Source of the DNA: Macrotis lagotis
Lineage: Eukaryota > Chordata > Mammalia > Peramelemorphia > Peramelidae
Length of the DNA stretch: 64,000 nucleotides
Direction: 5' to 3'
Assembly (NCBI RefSeq): GCF_037893015.1
Contig: NC_133658.1
Location: 427,395,890-427,459,889, forward strand
Below are positions 35,557-49,405 of the stretch, piece after piece. Within the stretch, counting starts at the first letter, position 1. Every line of letters begins with the position of its first letter. The notes beneath the pieces were generated by a model that did not search any database, was not told the DNA's origin, and saw only the letters and a list, made by a program, of their open reading frames with translations. The translations under genes and the position numbers were made by a program.

Positions 35557-35671
35557 ATGTACTCTTTGTTTTGTTGAGCTATTTCCTTTATTTCCTTGCT
35601 GTTATGTGGGATAATTTTTGAAGAGAGAATGGAAAGGAACCTATAGAGAAATAAAGTTTATTAAAAACAAA

Positions 35672-37614
35672 TGTGGGATGCAGCCAAGATGTTAGAGTTT
35701 AGAAAGGGAATCATCTGATTTCACCCTGCTCAATTCCTCTCTAAACAATATTAAAATGATACCTAAAAATGAATTCTGGAGTGGAAGAACTAACAGAGGG
35801 ACACAGTGAAATAATTTTTCAAGACAAGTTAGAAAGTCAGCAGGAAGGATTTCTATCACTAGGGCAAAAGCAGAGCATATTCTAGACTAGACCAATCCAG
35901 GAAAACTAGAAGCAAGGCCCCAAGCCTTTTCTTAAGACAGAAGTGAGGCCAGAGTCCTGGTGCAGACAAGAAGTTAGGCCATGAGGGTCCCAGAGCAAGC
36001 CAGCAATGAGGCTCTGTACCCCCGAACTAGACAGCCAGTTTGAGGGTCACACCTGGTACAAATCAGCAATTGGCTTTGGGGGGAGACTGGTTCTGTTGCA
36101 GGAGGTTCTGGAGTTCTCAATCTACAGACAGTAAGAGGGTCAGACAGATGCTCAAAAGGAAATTACAGGAGATCCTTTACTGATACTGGGTGGAGAACTC
36201 TAGGATATTGTCTATATATGGTTTTGAATCATAGACCCAGGTTAAGAAGGAGGGCTAATGCATGCAGAGACCCAGTATGTACTTATGAGCAATCACAGAT
36301 CAGAGCAGAGGCCAGGAGAACGCTGATCACACCTCTCCCTAGATCATATCACTTTGAAAGAACTGAAACTTACAGTTTCCCCCACCTCCAGAACTATCCC
36401 TGAAGAAAGCAGTGTGAAAAACTCAAAGCTTGAGACAGTGCCCTCTACAAACAGAGCCAACTTTAAAATAAAGTTAAAAGTTAAGAAAAAAGCTCAGCAA
36501 AAAAGAACCTGACCATAGATGATTACTATGGTGACAGAGAAGATAAAAACACAAATTCAGAAAAAGATAATGAGCTCCCAGGATCTATTTGCAAAGTCTG
36601 AAGGGAAAATGTAAATTAATCTCATGCTAGAGAAGAATGCAAAAAGAAAATTTAAAAATCAAAAAAGAGGTAGAGAAAAATGGAGAAAGAAAATAAAGTG
36701 ATGCAAGAAAGGGTCAACAGTTGGTAAAAAAGGCACAAAAATAATATTGAAAATACTCCTTAAAAATAGAAGAAACCAAATGGCAAAAGATGCACAAAAA
36801 TCCACTGAAAAGAAGAATACCTTGAAAAAGCAGAATTGGTCAAATAGTAAAAGAGATTCAAAAATTCACTATGACAAGTACTTCTTTTTAAAAACTGGAA
36901 AATGCAAAAGAAGGAGAAAAAGATCAAGGAAGAAAAAAGTCTTTAAAATTAAAATTGGGCAAATATAAACTAATGACTCCATGAGATATCAAAAAAAACA
37001 ATAAAATAAAATAAATGGAATGAAAAATAGAAGAGAATGTAATATATCTCATTGGAAAAATCTGATCTAGCAATAGATTTGAAGAGAGAAAATTTAAGAA
37101 TTATTGGACTACTTGAAATCTGAAAAAGAACCTAGACAACATATTTCAAAAAAAATTATCAAAGAAATCTATCCTTATATATTAGAACCAGAGAGTAAAA
37201 TAGAACTGGAAAGAGAAGAGATACCAAATAAACACTCCAAGAAATATTATAACTAAATTCAAAAGATCCCAGTTCAAGGAGAAAATATTGTCAATAGACA
37301 AAAATAATTCAAATATCATGGAGTCACAGTCAAAATCCCACACTTTAACAGTTTCTATATTAAAGGGTCAGAGGGCTTGGAATATGATACTCCAGATAGT
37401 AAAGGAACTAGGATTACAGTGAAGAATCACCTACCCAGCAAAACTGAGTATAATCCTTCAGAGGGAAAAATGAAGATTTAATAAAATAGAAAACTTTCAA
37501 GAATTCCTGATGAATAGGCAAGTCCTATATCAAATTGTGTGACATCCTAGATAGGGGAGTGGGGAGGAAGGGAGAAAATTTAGAACTCAGAAATTTCTTA
37601 AAAAGTTAAAACTT
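35672..37614 (+). mobile_element. ORF1-only (HAL1-like) element 2, part 1
   Basis: The element begins near 'gcagccaagatgttag' (L1 5' start), with a 5' UTR of about 1 kb and then a degraded ORF1. Sequence typical of the very 3' end of L1/HAL1 ('gggagaaaatttagaactca') follows at once near 37570. No endonuclease or RT sequence is present. The retrovirus-like element at 37615 is inserted in its A-rich 3' end, and the tail continues at 43253. Confidence 0.7.
36600..37530 (+). pseudogene. L1-type ORF1, degraded
   Basis: Lys/Glu-rich sequence (73 codons open at 36747-36968) represents the coiled coil. Near 37093-37115 an LRIIGLLE-like stretch marks the RRM start of ORF1p. C-terminal sequence near 37420-37525 leads straight into the 3' end. 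Multiple stops are present. The coiled coil here is interrupted and rich in Lys runs, so the protein would not be functional. Confidence 0.6.
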
Positions 37615-37712
37615 GGCCCCTCTCTCCCACCATGAGTGAGGTGTGCCATTTTGTTAAGGTATCTTAATAAAAACCATTTTAATCACTCTGGATTCTCAAG
37701 CCATTCATAACA
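37615..37712 (+). repeat. R and U5 of the retrovirus-like element
   Basis: It starts at the inferred transcription start and carries AATAAA at 37666-37671. U5 follows the R end near 37685 and is very short (about 27 bp), ending in 'aaca'. No U3 precedes it; HAL1-like sequence and the TSD lie directly upstream. Confidence 0.75.
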
Positions 37713-37715
37713 ATT

Positions 37716-37733
37716 TGGGTACTCATCTTGAGA
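37716..37733 (+). promoter_or_regulatory. Possible primer-binding site
   Basis: 'tgggtactcatcttgaga' begins three bases after the CA that would end U5 and starts with TGG, as expected for pairing with a tRNA CCA end. I cannot name the tRNA. Confidence 0.4.
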
Positions 37734-38461
37734 TACTAACGTAAATCTCTTTTCCTGGTATTTTCCAGGAACAACACAAGAAAATAATGCATGCAAATGG
37801 CTTGATTTCAAGTCCACTTTCTTGGTGTTCTTTGCTGGGGAAATATCTCAGAGATTCCTTGGGAAGATTGGCCAGGGTTTGGAGCCAAGAGTGATTAAAA
37901 ATGTCTGGGAATAGAATTATGGTAAATGGGCAATTTCCAGGATTGCACTGATGGCCAGAATCCTAGACTGGCTGAGAAGTCCTCCAGGTGGGAGAATTAT
38001 CCTGAAGGAGAGGCCAGAGGATGATAGGGTACCCTGAAGGAGGGGCATTTGGGTTCCCTCTACAGGAATTTCCCTAAAAATCTTAAAAGGGGAAGGTTGC
38101 CACCAGACTTGGGGGGAGGGCAAGAAAGCCACATGGCTACTACCTGGAAGTCAAGGAAACTGGAAGGAAGGAAGTCAATTGAATCCAGTGCTATGTGAGT
38201 GAGTTTGAATGCTCCCTCAGGACCATTTGTGTTTGTTCTATGTCCTGCCTGGTATAAGTGTCTGTTTTAGGCACTTCTGGGTCTGAGAACCTGCCTTAAG
38301 CTTTAACGGGGGAACTGAGAGTTGGGCCAAGGAATTTCAGAAGATGGGGGAGAAGGAAGTAGTTGTGCAGAGGCCCCCACATGGAAATCAGCCCCTCCCT
38401 CACTGAGTCAATGGTAGCTGTGCTGGTATGTAGAATTAAAGAAAAAAGGGGAGGGGAATTT

Positions 38462-38622
38462 TTTTTTAGGTTTTTCCAAGGCAAACAGGGTTGAGTGGCT
38501 TGCCCAAGGCCACACAGCTAGGAAATTATTAAGTGTCTAAGACCAGATTTGAACCCAGGTACTCCTGACTCCAGATCCAGTGCTTTATCCACTATGTCAC
38601 CTATGTCACCGCCCCTAGGGAG
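38462..38622 (-). mobile_element. Antisense SINE in the retroviral internal region
   Basis: A T run, 'aggtttttccaaggcaaaca', 'cttgcccaaggccacacagc', 'gatttgaacccaggtactcc' and 'gctttatccactatgtcacc' follow the reverse SINE order. The last part ('ctatgtcac') is duplicated. Confidence 0.92.
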
Positions 38623-40103
38623 GGGGATTTTTAAAGAGAAAAGCTGTGGTTTGGAGAAAGTTTAGAAGAGTTGAAGAGAGAAAGAACAATTAAGGGAAAG
38701 ATTGAGAAGTTAGAGGAGGAAAGATTTCTTATCCCTAAAAAGTGTCAGGGAAAGATTCCTTGCTTTCTCCCTGGGTTGAACACATAGTGGTTTTGATCCC
38801 ATCCATCATCTTGTTAGGACTTGAACACTAGACAGAGTTTTTCTAAGAGCCCCACCTACCTGGAGAGAGGGGTGGGGGAAACAGGAGACTTCAAGTACTT
38901 AAGCTTTAAAGGAAGAGACCCCTCCACAAGTGGGATATGTGATTGGAAAAGAAAGAAAAAATAAAATTCAGGGGTCAGGAGAAGCATTTATGGAAAAGAA
39001 ATCATGTTTAATGAATATCTACAGGCCATGTGGCCTGAGTAATGACTCTCATTGTTTTTAAGGTTTCTGAACTAGAGTTTTTGGAAGCACTGAGGATTTT
39101 AATAGAGGGGAAATTAGTATTATAACATTCTGACAAAATTTATGCAGAATGAGAGGAATTAAATAACCTAGATTGTTAAATTAGTTTGAGATCATAAACT
39201 ATTTTAACATTATTGTCACTACTGCAAAGAGTTAAGTGGTTTGAGATTTTAAATTTTACTGCAACATTTTTGGGTTAAAGAGACATGGTATTGTGTTACT
39301 AAAGAAGAGAAATACCTATGTTATCAGGGATGTTTACTCATTTCTCTTGGGGGGGGAAGCTCTAATTCATTTTAATGTTAAACCTGATAATGCTAACAAT
39401 TATATTTTTATTTTGGATAGAGCTTTTCGAATGTGAGTGCTGGATTCTCTGATTAAGGTTCTCTAAAGTTTTTATCAAACTAAATTGTTGGGGAATTTAG
39501 TTGTTATTGATTGGGGTTTTAAATGTATCATATCTATGAGATGGGAAAGATTGTGGCATATTCATTTTGCTCTTTTCTAAGGGAAATGAGATGTTTGAAA
39601 TAAGAATCTTATGATTAATGTATATTAACAATGTATGTTTAATTTTAAAGAAGTCAAGATTGTAAACTTCTCTCTTGGTAACTGCAGACAGCTGAGATGA
39701 GGGGGGCTCTGACTGATGCTGTAAGGTAACTTATTGATGAGTAAGATGTATTTATCAGTTATGTGATATTCTTTTGTAACTGCAAAGAGATTTGCAATAT
39801 TTGCAATATTTAGTTATCTCTTGTGAATATTATTTAAATACTATATTGTCAAAGCCTGGGAATTAACATGTGATTGCTTTGAAAGAACAAGGGAAATAGC
39901 AAAAAGTATGACCCTTTCTAGGATAGATCTTTGGATTCGTTAACAATGTAATAATGGAAGGATTGCTTTATACAACCTAATAATTTGTGTGTTACTCTTA
40001 TTGCTGTTCTGTATAATGAAATTAATGATACATGTTGGAAATTTAAATCCACCTATGATATTCTATTGGTTTTAAAGAATTCTGAAAAGTAATTCCTATG
40101 TTA

Positions 40104-40262
40104 GGCAGGCAGCTAGGTGGTACACAGGATGGAGTAGTAGGCCCTGGAGTCAAGAGCCCTGAGTTCAGATTGGACCTCAGACACTTAGAGATTACCAAAC
40201 TGTGTGACCCTGGACAATTCACTTAACCCCCAATTGCCTTGACAAAACAAAAAGAACCATTT
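40104..40262 (+). mobile_element. SINE in the retroviral internal region
   Basis: 'caggcagctaggtggtacac', 'ggccctggagtcaagagccc' and 'cttaacccccaattgccttg' are present. The tail reads 'caattgcc', so it is a slightly different subfamily from the 'cccattgccttgcaaa' copies. Confidence 0.88.
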
Positions 40263-40340
40263 GTATGTAGGATGGATAGTAGCTAAACAAGTTTATCTAT
40301 AGAAGTTTCTAGCTATATATCTGAGTTGGGAATATTTTGG

Positions 40341-40466
<126 letters not shown>

Positions 40467-42772
40467 TCCAAATCTGTGGTTATTTGCTTCTAAGTAAAAG
40501 TACTATGTAATATGAGAAAAATTTAAACCCAAGCTAATTTGAAATTTTTCTGTGTAATCTCCTGGTCAAAGTAGATGCTTATTTGTTGTAAAATACAACA
40601 AGCTAGAAGGTTTCTCTAGTCAAGAGGAATCTGATACACCATCTTTATATAGAGATGGAGCAGATATTATTTCAGACAAAGGGATGTCACTAGTAAGAAA
40701 TAGGAGATGAGGCCTGTAGGGCCAGTAATGGTTAGAATACCTGATTTTAGGCAAAGACTCATGAAGGATACTCAGAACTTTAGATACAGGTTTCATTAAT
40801 TGGGACTCCATTAATACTGTAACTGGAATTTAGTGAATTATACTCACTGGAAGTTCTAATTAGGTAAAACAACCATTTCAGATCACGGGACTTTTAATCA
40901 ATTTTCTCTTATGTCAGATTCCAGGATGGTCAACAAAAATGAAATGCTACAGGGTAAAGGTCATGTTCTTAGAGCCAAGAAAGCCAATAGGCTAAAAATA
41001 CCAGGTGACAGGGATGTGAAGCCAAGGGGACAACTTTTCAGTGAGGCCTGAGGTTAGACCCCTTTGACTTGCTTTCCCCAAAATGACATTGGGAAGAATA
41101 AATCTGGTCTAAGGCATTTAACCAACCCACATGACCTCTGCCTGGACCCTGACATTCAATAATTATATTTTTAAAGGAATTTTCCTTTAATGTCCTGGAT
41201 CTTTATAGTTACTATGCAAACCAGAAAAAGAAGTTTTAGGTAAATTGGATCTAATAGCCAGAGATAGGTTAGGTGTCTGTCTCTGACACCTCTATCAGCT
41301 TCATGTTAAGGTAGGAATTAAGTTTTCTTGATTTTTTTTAGAGGGGATATTTAGGTAAGAAGAAGAATGGGAAATTCTAAGGATACTTAGTTTCAAGTTC
41401 TAGTTTAAGGAAAGGAATGTGAGTTAGATAAGTATACCAGGAAAAGGAAAATATGGGAATATTGGGGGGGGGATTCATTTTGGTTAAGGATATTTGAGTC
41501 ATTGTAATGAGATCAAAGGTTAAGATTGTTTTATTTTAAAATGCTGGGTGCTCTTTGAACAAAGTTGACTGCTGAATGTATATGTTACAAGCTTGAGTCA
41601 ATGTGATAATTCTCATTGGGAGTTTGCTCATGTAGTAAAACACCAGTGGAAGTGTATTGTTTTAAAAGTGAAGTATGTGTGTCAATATGGCAATAATGCA
41701 AAATGTAAATTGTTATAAGCTCCAGAATCTCATTGTTTTGTGATGGAAATATGTGTTTTGTTCCAAATAACATGTTAAGCAGTTTCTTTACTAGAAGACA
41801 AGGCCTCAATTAGTCACCAGACCTGGAGAAGATGTTTTGGAACAGATTCAGAAGATGCAGAAGGACATTGGATGTCTCCAGGGGAGAAGAGAAGAGAGGA
41901 GAGACGGGACCATTTCATCCCCACCATCTCAAACCTATGTATAGGTTGTTTATCTGTAACTTCTCCTTGACTCTGTAAGTGGGATACCCCTACCTATGCC
42001 CTTCTCCTTATGGAAAGGAGGAGGGGAGGCAGAGTGAAAATATTCCCCATTGAGAGAGAAAGAGGGAGATTATTGGATGGCATGATTATATCCTATCTAA
42101 GGAGAGTCTTATCTCTGATTTAGACAATGGAGAATTAGCAAAGGTGGGAGGAGAATCTAGCTGACAGAAGTCAATGCCCAGTCTTTCAGTGTGGCTAACT
42201 CTTGGACTTGCAGTAGTTCACAGAAGTTTCAGAATTGCCCTTGGGTAGTAGTACTCCTGGGTCCAACCTAGATTCTCAGTTCCTAGTCAGAGGTGGACTG
42301 TGGCACAGTATTCTGATCCAGAGGAGAGAAACACCAGTGGCATATGACTGAGTCAGTTCAGGGTGAGTATTGTTTATAACTGACTGGCCAGGATATTTGG
42401 GAAGTAGCTGGGGAGCAGCAAATGTCTGGGCATGTCCTGAAGCAGGGTACATATATTCTGGTCTGTACAACTTAGAGATGCATGACCTCAGACTCATGTG
42501 AGATTAATGATGGTACCTAGATCCCTTGTAAAGATGTGCAAACTGAGGCATTTGTTAAGGGAAACTGATTATGAATTAGTCTCCCATGGACAATCTTGTT
42601 AATAATTTGAATAGTACAAAATTCTATCAGCAAATTAGGATGGGTGTATGGCTCTAATAATGAAGAGGTAAAAATATTCATAGGAAAAGTCAGTACTCCT
42701 ATCAAGGATGAGGATTGTGAATTAATTTGAAGAAGGCACTGCTGGAGAAGTATGAAGACCAAGTAGTTATTA

Positions 42773-42789
42773 AAAAGAAAAGGGGGGAG
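42773..42789 (+). promoter_or_regulatory. Polypurine tract of the retrovirus-like element
   Basis: 'aaagaaaaggggggag' lies directly before the TG that opens the 3' LTR at 42791, the position of a plus-strand priming polypurine tract. Confidence 0.75.
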
Positions 42790-43139
42790 TTGTGAGGAAT
42801 GTAGGGCATTGTTGGTCTTTACAGGGTGTGGAGGGGGCCCCTTTGAAATACATTACAAAGTGGGAATGGCCCTGGCCAGTCACAAAACTGGGAGAGTTCT
42901 CCTAATCCCATTCCAAAGGTGACAAACCCAAGATTAGAAGAAACTAGTCCTTAACCAGTCAAGAGTAACCTAGACTCTTGACCTTCTCCTCTGCAAATAC
43001 TCGAGGAAATCCATCTGTTCTTGCTCATTGGTATAATGAACAGGGTGGGGAAATGTATAGGAAGCAATGCATCAATTAGATTTGTGACCCCAGCCTATGG
43101 CTGGCATGAAGGGGCAGGTACAAAGTCTTTCAAAGTGCA

Positions 43140-43145
43140 TATAAG
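43140..43145 (+). promoter_or_regulatory. TATA box in U3
   Basis: TATAAG lies about 26 bases before the point (about 43166) that aligns with the left end of the element. That supports the left end being a transcription start. Confidence 0.65.
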
Positions 43146-43218
43146 AGTTTGTATGTTGGGATTTCCCTGCCTCTCTCTCTCACCATGAGAGAGGAGTGCC
43201 ATTTTGTTAAGATATATT

Positions 43219-43224
43219 AATAAA
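43219..43224 (+). terminator. Polyadenylation signal in R
   Basis: AATAAA lies 13 bases before the end of retroviral sequence. The equivalent signal in the left R copy is at 37666-37671, where retroviral sequence reads on into U5. Confidence 0.75.
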
Positions 43225-43252
43225 AATTATTTTAATAAAAAAGTTAAAACTT

Positions 43253-43290
43253 TATACACATAATTAAAAAATAAAATATCTTTCAATTAA
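43253..43290 (+). mobile_element. ORF1-only element 2, part 2 (A-rich 3' tail)
   Basis: A-rich sequence with 'aaaatatctttcaattaaaa' continues the 3' end interrupted at 37614. The original TSD of this element is not evident. Confidence 0.55.
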
Positions 43291-43339
43291 AAGTCAATAT
43301 CAATACAATTTTAAAGTTATTAAAAGGTTAACAACATGA

Positions 43340-44045
43340 AACAAGACTAAAATGGTAGGAAGGAGGTAGATTATGAAGGACTTCAAATGCCAGGTAGAGG
43401 ACCTGATGTTTTATCCTGTAGAAAATTGAAAGGCAATGAAGACTTCTGAACAGGAAGCGTGACATAGGTATAGTTATGTTGTAGGAATATTAGGCTGGCA
43501 ACTTTGAAGGGACTGGATTAGAAAGGGATAAGACTTTAAACAAGGAGGTCAAATAGGAGACTAATGCAATAAAGCAGTAGTATGAGGCAGCAGGAACTCA
43601 AGTCTTTATGATTCTCAATAAGGGAAAGATTTGAGAGATATGGAAGTAGTTAATTGAATATAGAAATCAACAAGATGAAGAAAAAAAAAGGTGAGAGAGA
43701 AATATATTCAAGTTATAAGCAAAGACATCTGCTAAGATTTAGGAGTTGAGGTGTTGTGATATTGTGATGAATAGCAAGTAAATCCAAGACTACAAAATTG
43801 ATTGACTGAAGGAACTATGATGCCACCAATAGACATGGAAAAGTGTGGAAGAGGGATGGCCTTGGGGTGGGGGTGAGGGGCAATATAATGAATTTGGTTT
43901 TGGACCTATTGAGTTTGAGATGTCAACAAAATATTTGTCAGGAGTTGACCAGCAGACAGATTAAATGAAAGTAGAACTTGAGAGATTAGTGCTATGTATA
44001 CAAATTTGGGAATCATCTACATAAATATGATAATTGAAAAGAGGT
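43340..44045 (+). mobile_element. L2-like LINE 3' segment (downstream part)
   Basis: 'gattatgaaggacttcaaat', 'tggacctattgagtttgaga' and 'gggaatcatctacataaata' follow the order of an old L2/L3-type marsupial LINE. The upstream part of the same consensus lies to the right at 44485-44970. Confidence 0.65.
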
Positions 44046-44290
44046 AACTAAGTGGTGTTGTAGATAAACTTGGGATAGAAAACCAAGATTCAAATTCTGT
44101 CTCTGATATTCAGCACCCATGTGACCCAGACCAAGTCACTAACCTTTCTCAGCTTCACTCTCTTCAACTATAAAATGGGGATCATACTAATACCCACCTT
44201 TCAAGTTTGTTCTCAGGATCAAATGAGACAATATATCTAAAGACCTTTTCAAAAAGTGAAATTAAATGCTAACTATTATTGATCCATGAG
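44046..44290 (+). mobile_element. CORE-SINE (MIR-like, full 3' part)
   Basis: 'gtagataaacttgggataga', 'gattcaaattctgtctctga' (B box), 'tataaaatggggatcatac' and 'caggatcaaatgagacaata' give the complete CORE-SINE order. Confidence 0.85.
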
Positions 44291-44484
44291 AATTGAAAAG
44301 CTTATCAAGGGAGAGATAGCAAAAAGAAAAAGACTGAGAAAAACCCTTTTGGTAAAGCCGCTTATTTGGTGAAAAGAGGATGGTGTCAGAGCAAAGAAAA
44401 ATGAGAAAGATCAGAAAATAACTTGAATTTCCCCACTTGCAATATTGAGGCACTCCCTATCTCACTGAGTTGTTGCAAAAATCA

Positions 44485-44970
44485 ACCAACTAAATAAACA
44501 TTTTTGAAGTGCCTATTAAGGGTATTGTTAGATGTAGAGATAAAAAAGAACAAAAAACACAGAGTTTTCATTCTAACAGAAGAGAACTGCACTTGTTTAT
44601 ATATGAATGAAAACATGTACAGAACAGATATAGGGTAACCTTGGGGACAAGGCATCAGAAGCTTGGGGGAAGGGAAAACCAACCAGGAAAGGCCTTTGTG
44701 CAAATAATGGCATTTCCACTGGGTCTTGAAGGAAACCATAAATTCCAAGAGCTCAAAATGAGAGAGAGAAATATTCCAGGCATGAAGGACGGTGTGTACA
44801 AAGAGTCAGGAGATAGTGTGTTGTTTGTGAGGAACAGCAAGTAAGCCAATTTGGCTGAACAGTGATTGTAGAGTGGGTGGCAAGAAGAAATGTAGATTAA
44901 GGATGGAAAACTAGGACAGGAACAGATTATGAAGAGTTTTAAATGCCAATAAAACAATAGTTATGAGGTT
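44485..44970 (+). mobile_element. L2-like LINE 3' segment (upstream part)
   Basis: 'aaacatttttgaagtgccta', 'actgggtcttgaaggaaacc', 'aaatattccaggcatgaagg' and 'tatgaagagttttaaatgcc' follow the L2/L3 order. Its end corresponds to the beginning of 43340-44045. Confidence 0.7.
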
Positions 44971-45189
44971 TTTGGGTGACTATTGATGGGAATTTCTCAC
45001 TTCAATTTTTTTGTTACATTATAATATTATTTGTTGTTGTCTTTTAATATTTACCATTCACTTCCATTAATGTACATATCACTATTAATATTCTTTTGTT
45101 CTTTTTTAATTTCATTGGTATAAAGGACTACTAACAAAGAAATATTCTCTGATATAAATGGACCACTATTCTGTAATTATAGACTTATC

Positions 45190-45322
45190 AAGTTTCCTCA
45201 GGCACAGTGATGTTAAGTGACTATTTCAGGGTCCCAAAACTAGTGTGAATCATAAGAGCACTTGAAACCAGGTCTTCCCAATTCCAAAGTCAGGTTGCTA
45301 TCCAATGTACCAAATAACCTTT
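45190..45322 (-). mobile_element. Antisense MIR
   Basis: 'gttaagtgactatttcaggg', 'cttgaaaccaggtcttccca' and 'ggttgctatccaatgtacca' follow the reverse MIR order. Confidence 0.75.
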
Positions 45323-46559
45323 AGGGTTCCTTCAGTTCCCAAGAGTTTTATTTTTCTCTTTATTTCTTTCTTTCTTTATCTCCATCATTCTATCTCCATC
45401 TACCTTATATTAGGTAAATAACAATATCCAATCAATTCAAGGTGGTTCCTATAAATTCACTCTTTCCTTCTGTTTTTCCATATTTGTGGTGGACCTTGCT
45501 CTGTCTGCAATGACTGTGAATATTAAGGAGACTGCTCCAAACATTGAAGAGACCAGGTAGTGTCTTTCCTCATACTATACCTTGTATGGCATAACTCGTA
45601 TCATTGCAGGAAAAAAACTCTTAGAATTGTGGATCCACAGAATGTCAGTGCTTAAAGGGGTCTTAGAATTAGGCAACATGGGATAATGAAAGGGATCTTT
45701 ATGTAATCACCACATTTTATAAATAGAGAGATTAAGACAGAATGAGACAAATGATTATTTATAACTAACAATTGAATTACGACCAAAATTTTTACCTTTT
45801 TATACCGCCCCATTCAGAAATCAACCAGTGTAAGAAATCTTGGGCAAAGAATTACCAGATATGAACTAATGAGAGCAGAAGAAGAAATTCTAATTTTAGG
45901 TGAATGGGTAGATTCCTTTTCATTGTATTTACTCAGACAGGTCTGGGAAAACATGGATTCTCCCTTTTGTAGATGGATGATATGGAAATTGATAAATCTC
46001 TTTGACCAAGATTTGGGTGCTCAGTATCACATACCCCAAGACATTCATTGGAATATAGCCCAATCCCATATTATAATATTCATTTTTTCATTAATTGTAA
46101 ACCAATCAGAGTTGATTACTATCCTCAGAAATACTCATTAAAAGTGAGCTCATTGCTATGCAGAGTCTCTGGCATGTGAGCGTAGAACTGACCTCTTATC
46201 AATAACATGCTAGAATCATTGATAAAATTATTAATTACCCAGAAATTAAGTCTCTTGAACTTTTTAAACATCACAAAGTTATAGGATCATAGATTTAGAT
46301 TAGAACCAGAAATCATTGAATTGTTAAATAACCAACAAGGTCTGCAAGAAAAAACAAGTTCACATGGCAAGCTTTTAAGTTAATCTGTTAACATTTTCTC
46401 ACTCATTTTCTTAAGTCTAGAAAATTAATAAAATATTATATCATGTCCTGATTTGTAACAGGTGCTGATTTCTGAAATGTAAATGCTCACAATGAAAATT
46501 TTGCAATCAGTGCTGCTGAGTCAAGATACTCCTTATGGGAAGGATATGAGGACCACTGC
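45323..46559. other. AT-rich DNA, no recognised gene
   Basis: No repeat family or exon is evident. A 90-codon plus-strand frame (45869-46141) has no motif I know and no good start context; I regard it as chance. Confidence 0.5.
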
Positions 46560-46700
46560 CCTTTTTACATTTGAGAAACCGGTGGTCCTTATGTGATTGC
46601 CCAAAATCACAAAGCTATTAAAGTGCAGAATAAGAATTCGAATTCGGTTTTCCTAATTCAAAAGACATCACTTTTATATTATACTATGTTGCTGATTCAT
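46560..46700 (-). mobile_element. Antisense MIR
   Basis: 'gattgcccaaaatcacaaag' and 'gaattcgaattcggttttcc' match the reverse MIR core and B-box region. Confidence 0.7.
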
Positions 46701-47064
46701 CCAAGTTTGCACAACTCATAAGTGGCAAAGACTAGGTCACAACCCAGGTGGAATTCATCATATCCTGATGCCAATCAGAAGAGTTACTGCCTTCAAGAAA
46801 GAGTTTTGGTTCAGCCAGAGTGAGAACAGCCCTTGTGTCCTACAGTACACCTATGGGTGGAAGATTCCATATAAACATGGAATTAAATTTGTGTTATTGA
46901 CTAGTCTCTGACAGGAATTAGGAGGGGTATCAGGCTGAAAATTATGGGCAGTTGAAAGTCTATATCCCACAAACAGTTCAGTAATATGGAAAATATTACA
47001 CTAAAATAAGCCTACGGATCTTTCCTGTGGAGAGGATATACAACTGACTCCCTTCCAAAATTAA

Positions 47065-48899
<1,835 letters not shown>

Positions 48900-49140
48900 T
48901 ATAGAATGATATATCACAAAGAGCCAGAACTTGAGCCAGAAGACTTGGTTCAGATTGGTCTTTTCTTTGCTATGAGACTATGGGCATATCATTTAACCTT
49001 TTTGTGCCTTAATGTTCTCATCTGTAAAACAGAAATAATGATCCTATTATTATTATTATCATTATCATTATTATTTCAAGGAGATTAATATTTCAAGAAA
49101 ATGCTTAATATTATTTCAAGAAAATGTTGCAAAACAATGC
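48900..49140 (+). mobile_element. MIR / CORE-SINE
   Basis: 'gacttggttcagattggtct', 'gggcatatcatttaaccttt' and 'catctgtaaaacagaaataa' follow MIR order, with an ATT microsatellite in the tail. Confidence 0.8.
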
Positions 49141-49239
49141 ACTATCAAAACTGAAATAATAATAATTGTTAATCACATCCATGATAATAATGCTAGAGAT
49201 GGAAGTTTCCAGAGAATCATAAGATATAAAGAGGAGAAA

Positions 49240-49405
49240 AGAATTGCATCAATTATTCAGTCTAACCCCTGGATTTTTAAAGATGAAGAAACTATGTCCC
49301 CTGAAGAAGGGACCACTTGTTCATCCTCACGTTGTCTTAATGCTAAAGTCATTATCTGAATCCAGGTCTCCTCCTTCCCAGCTCAGTACTCTGTATTGCT
49401 TTAAA
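49240..49405 (-). mobile_element. Antisense MIR
   Basis: 'gatgaagaaactatgtcccc', 'atctgaatccaggtctcctc' and 'cagctcagtactctgtattg' give the reverse MIR order. Confidence 0.75.

Larger units (their letters stand above)
42791..43237 (+). repeat. 3' LTR (U3 and R, no U5)
   Basis: The LTR starts TGTGAGGAATG. U3 is about 375 bp and ends with a TATA motif. R begins around 43166 and ends at about 43237, about 13 bases past AATAAA. The U5 seen at the left end is absent here, and the TSD follows directly. Confidence 0.78.
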
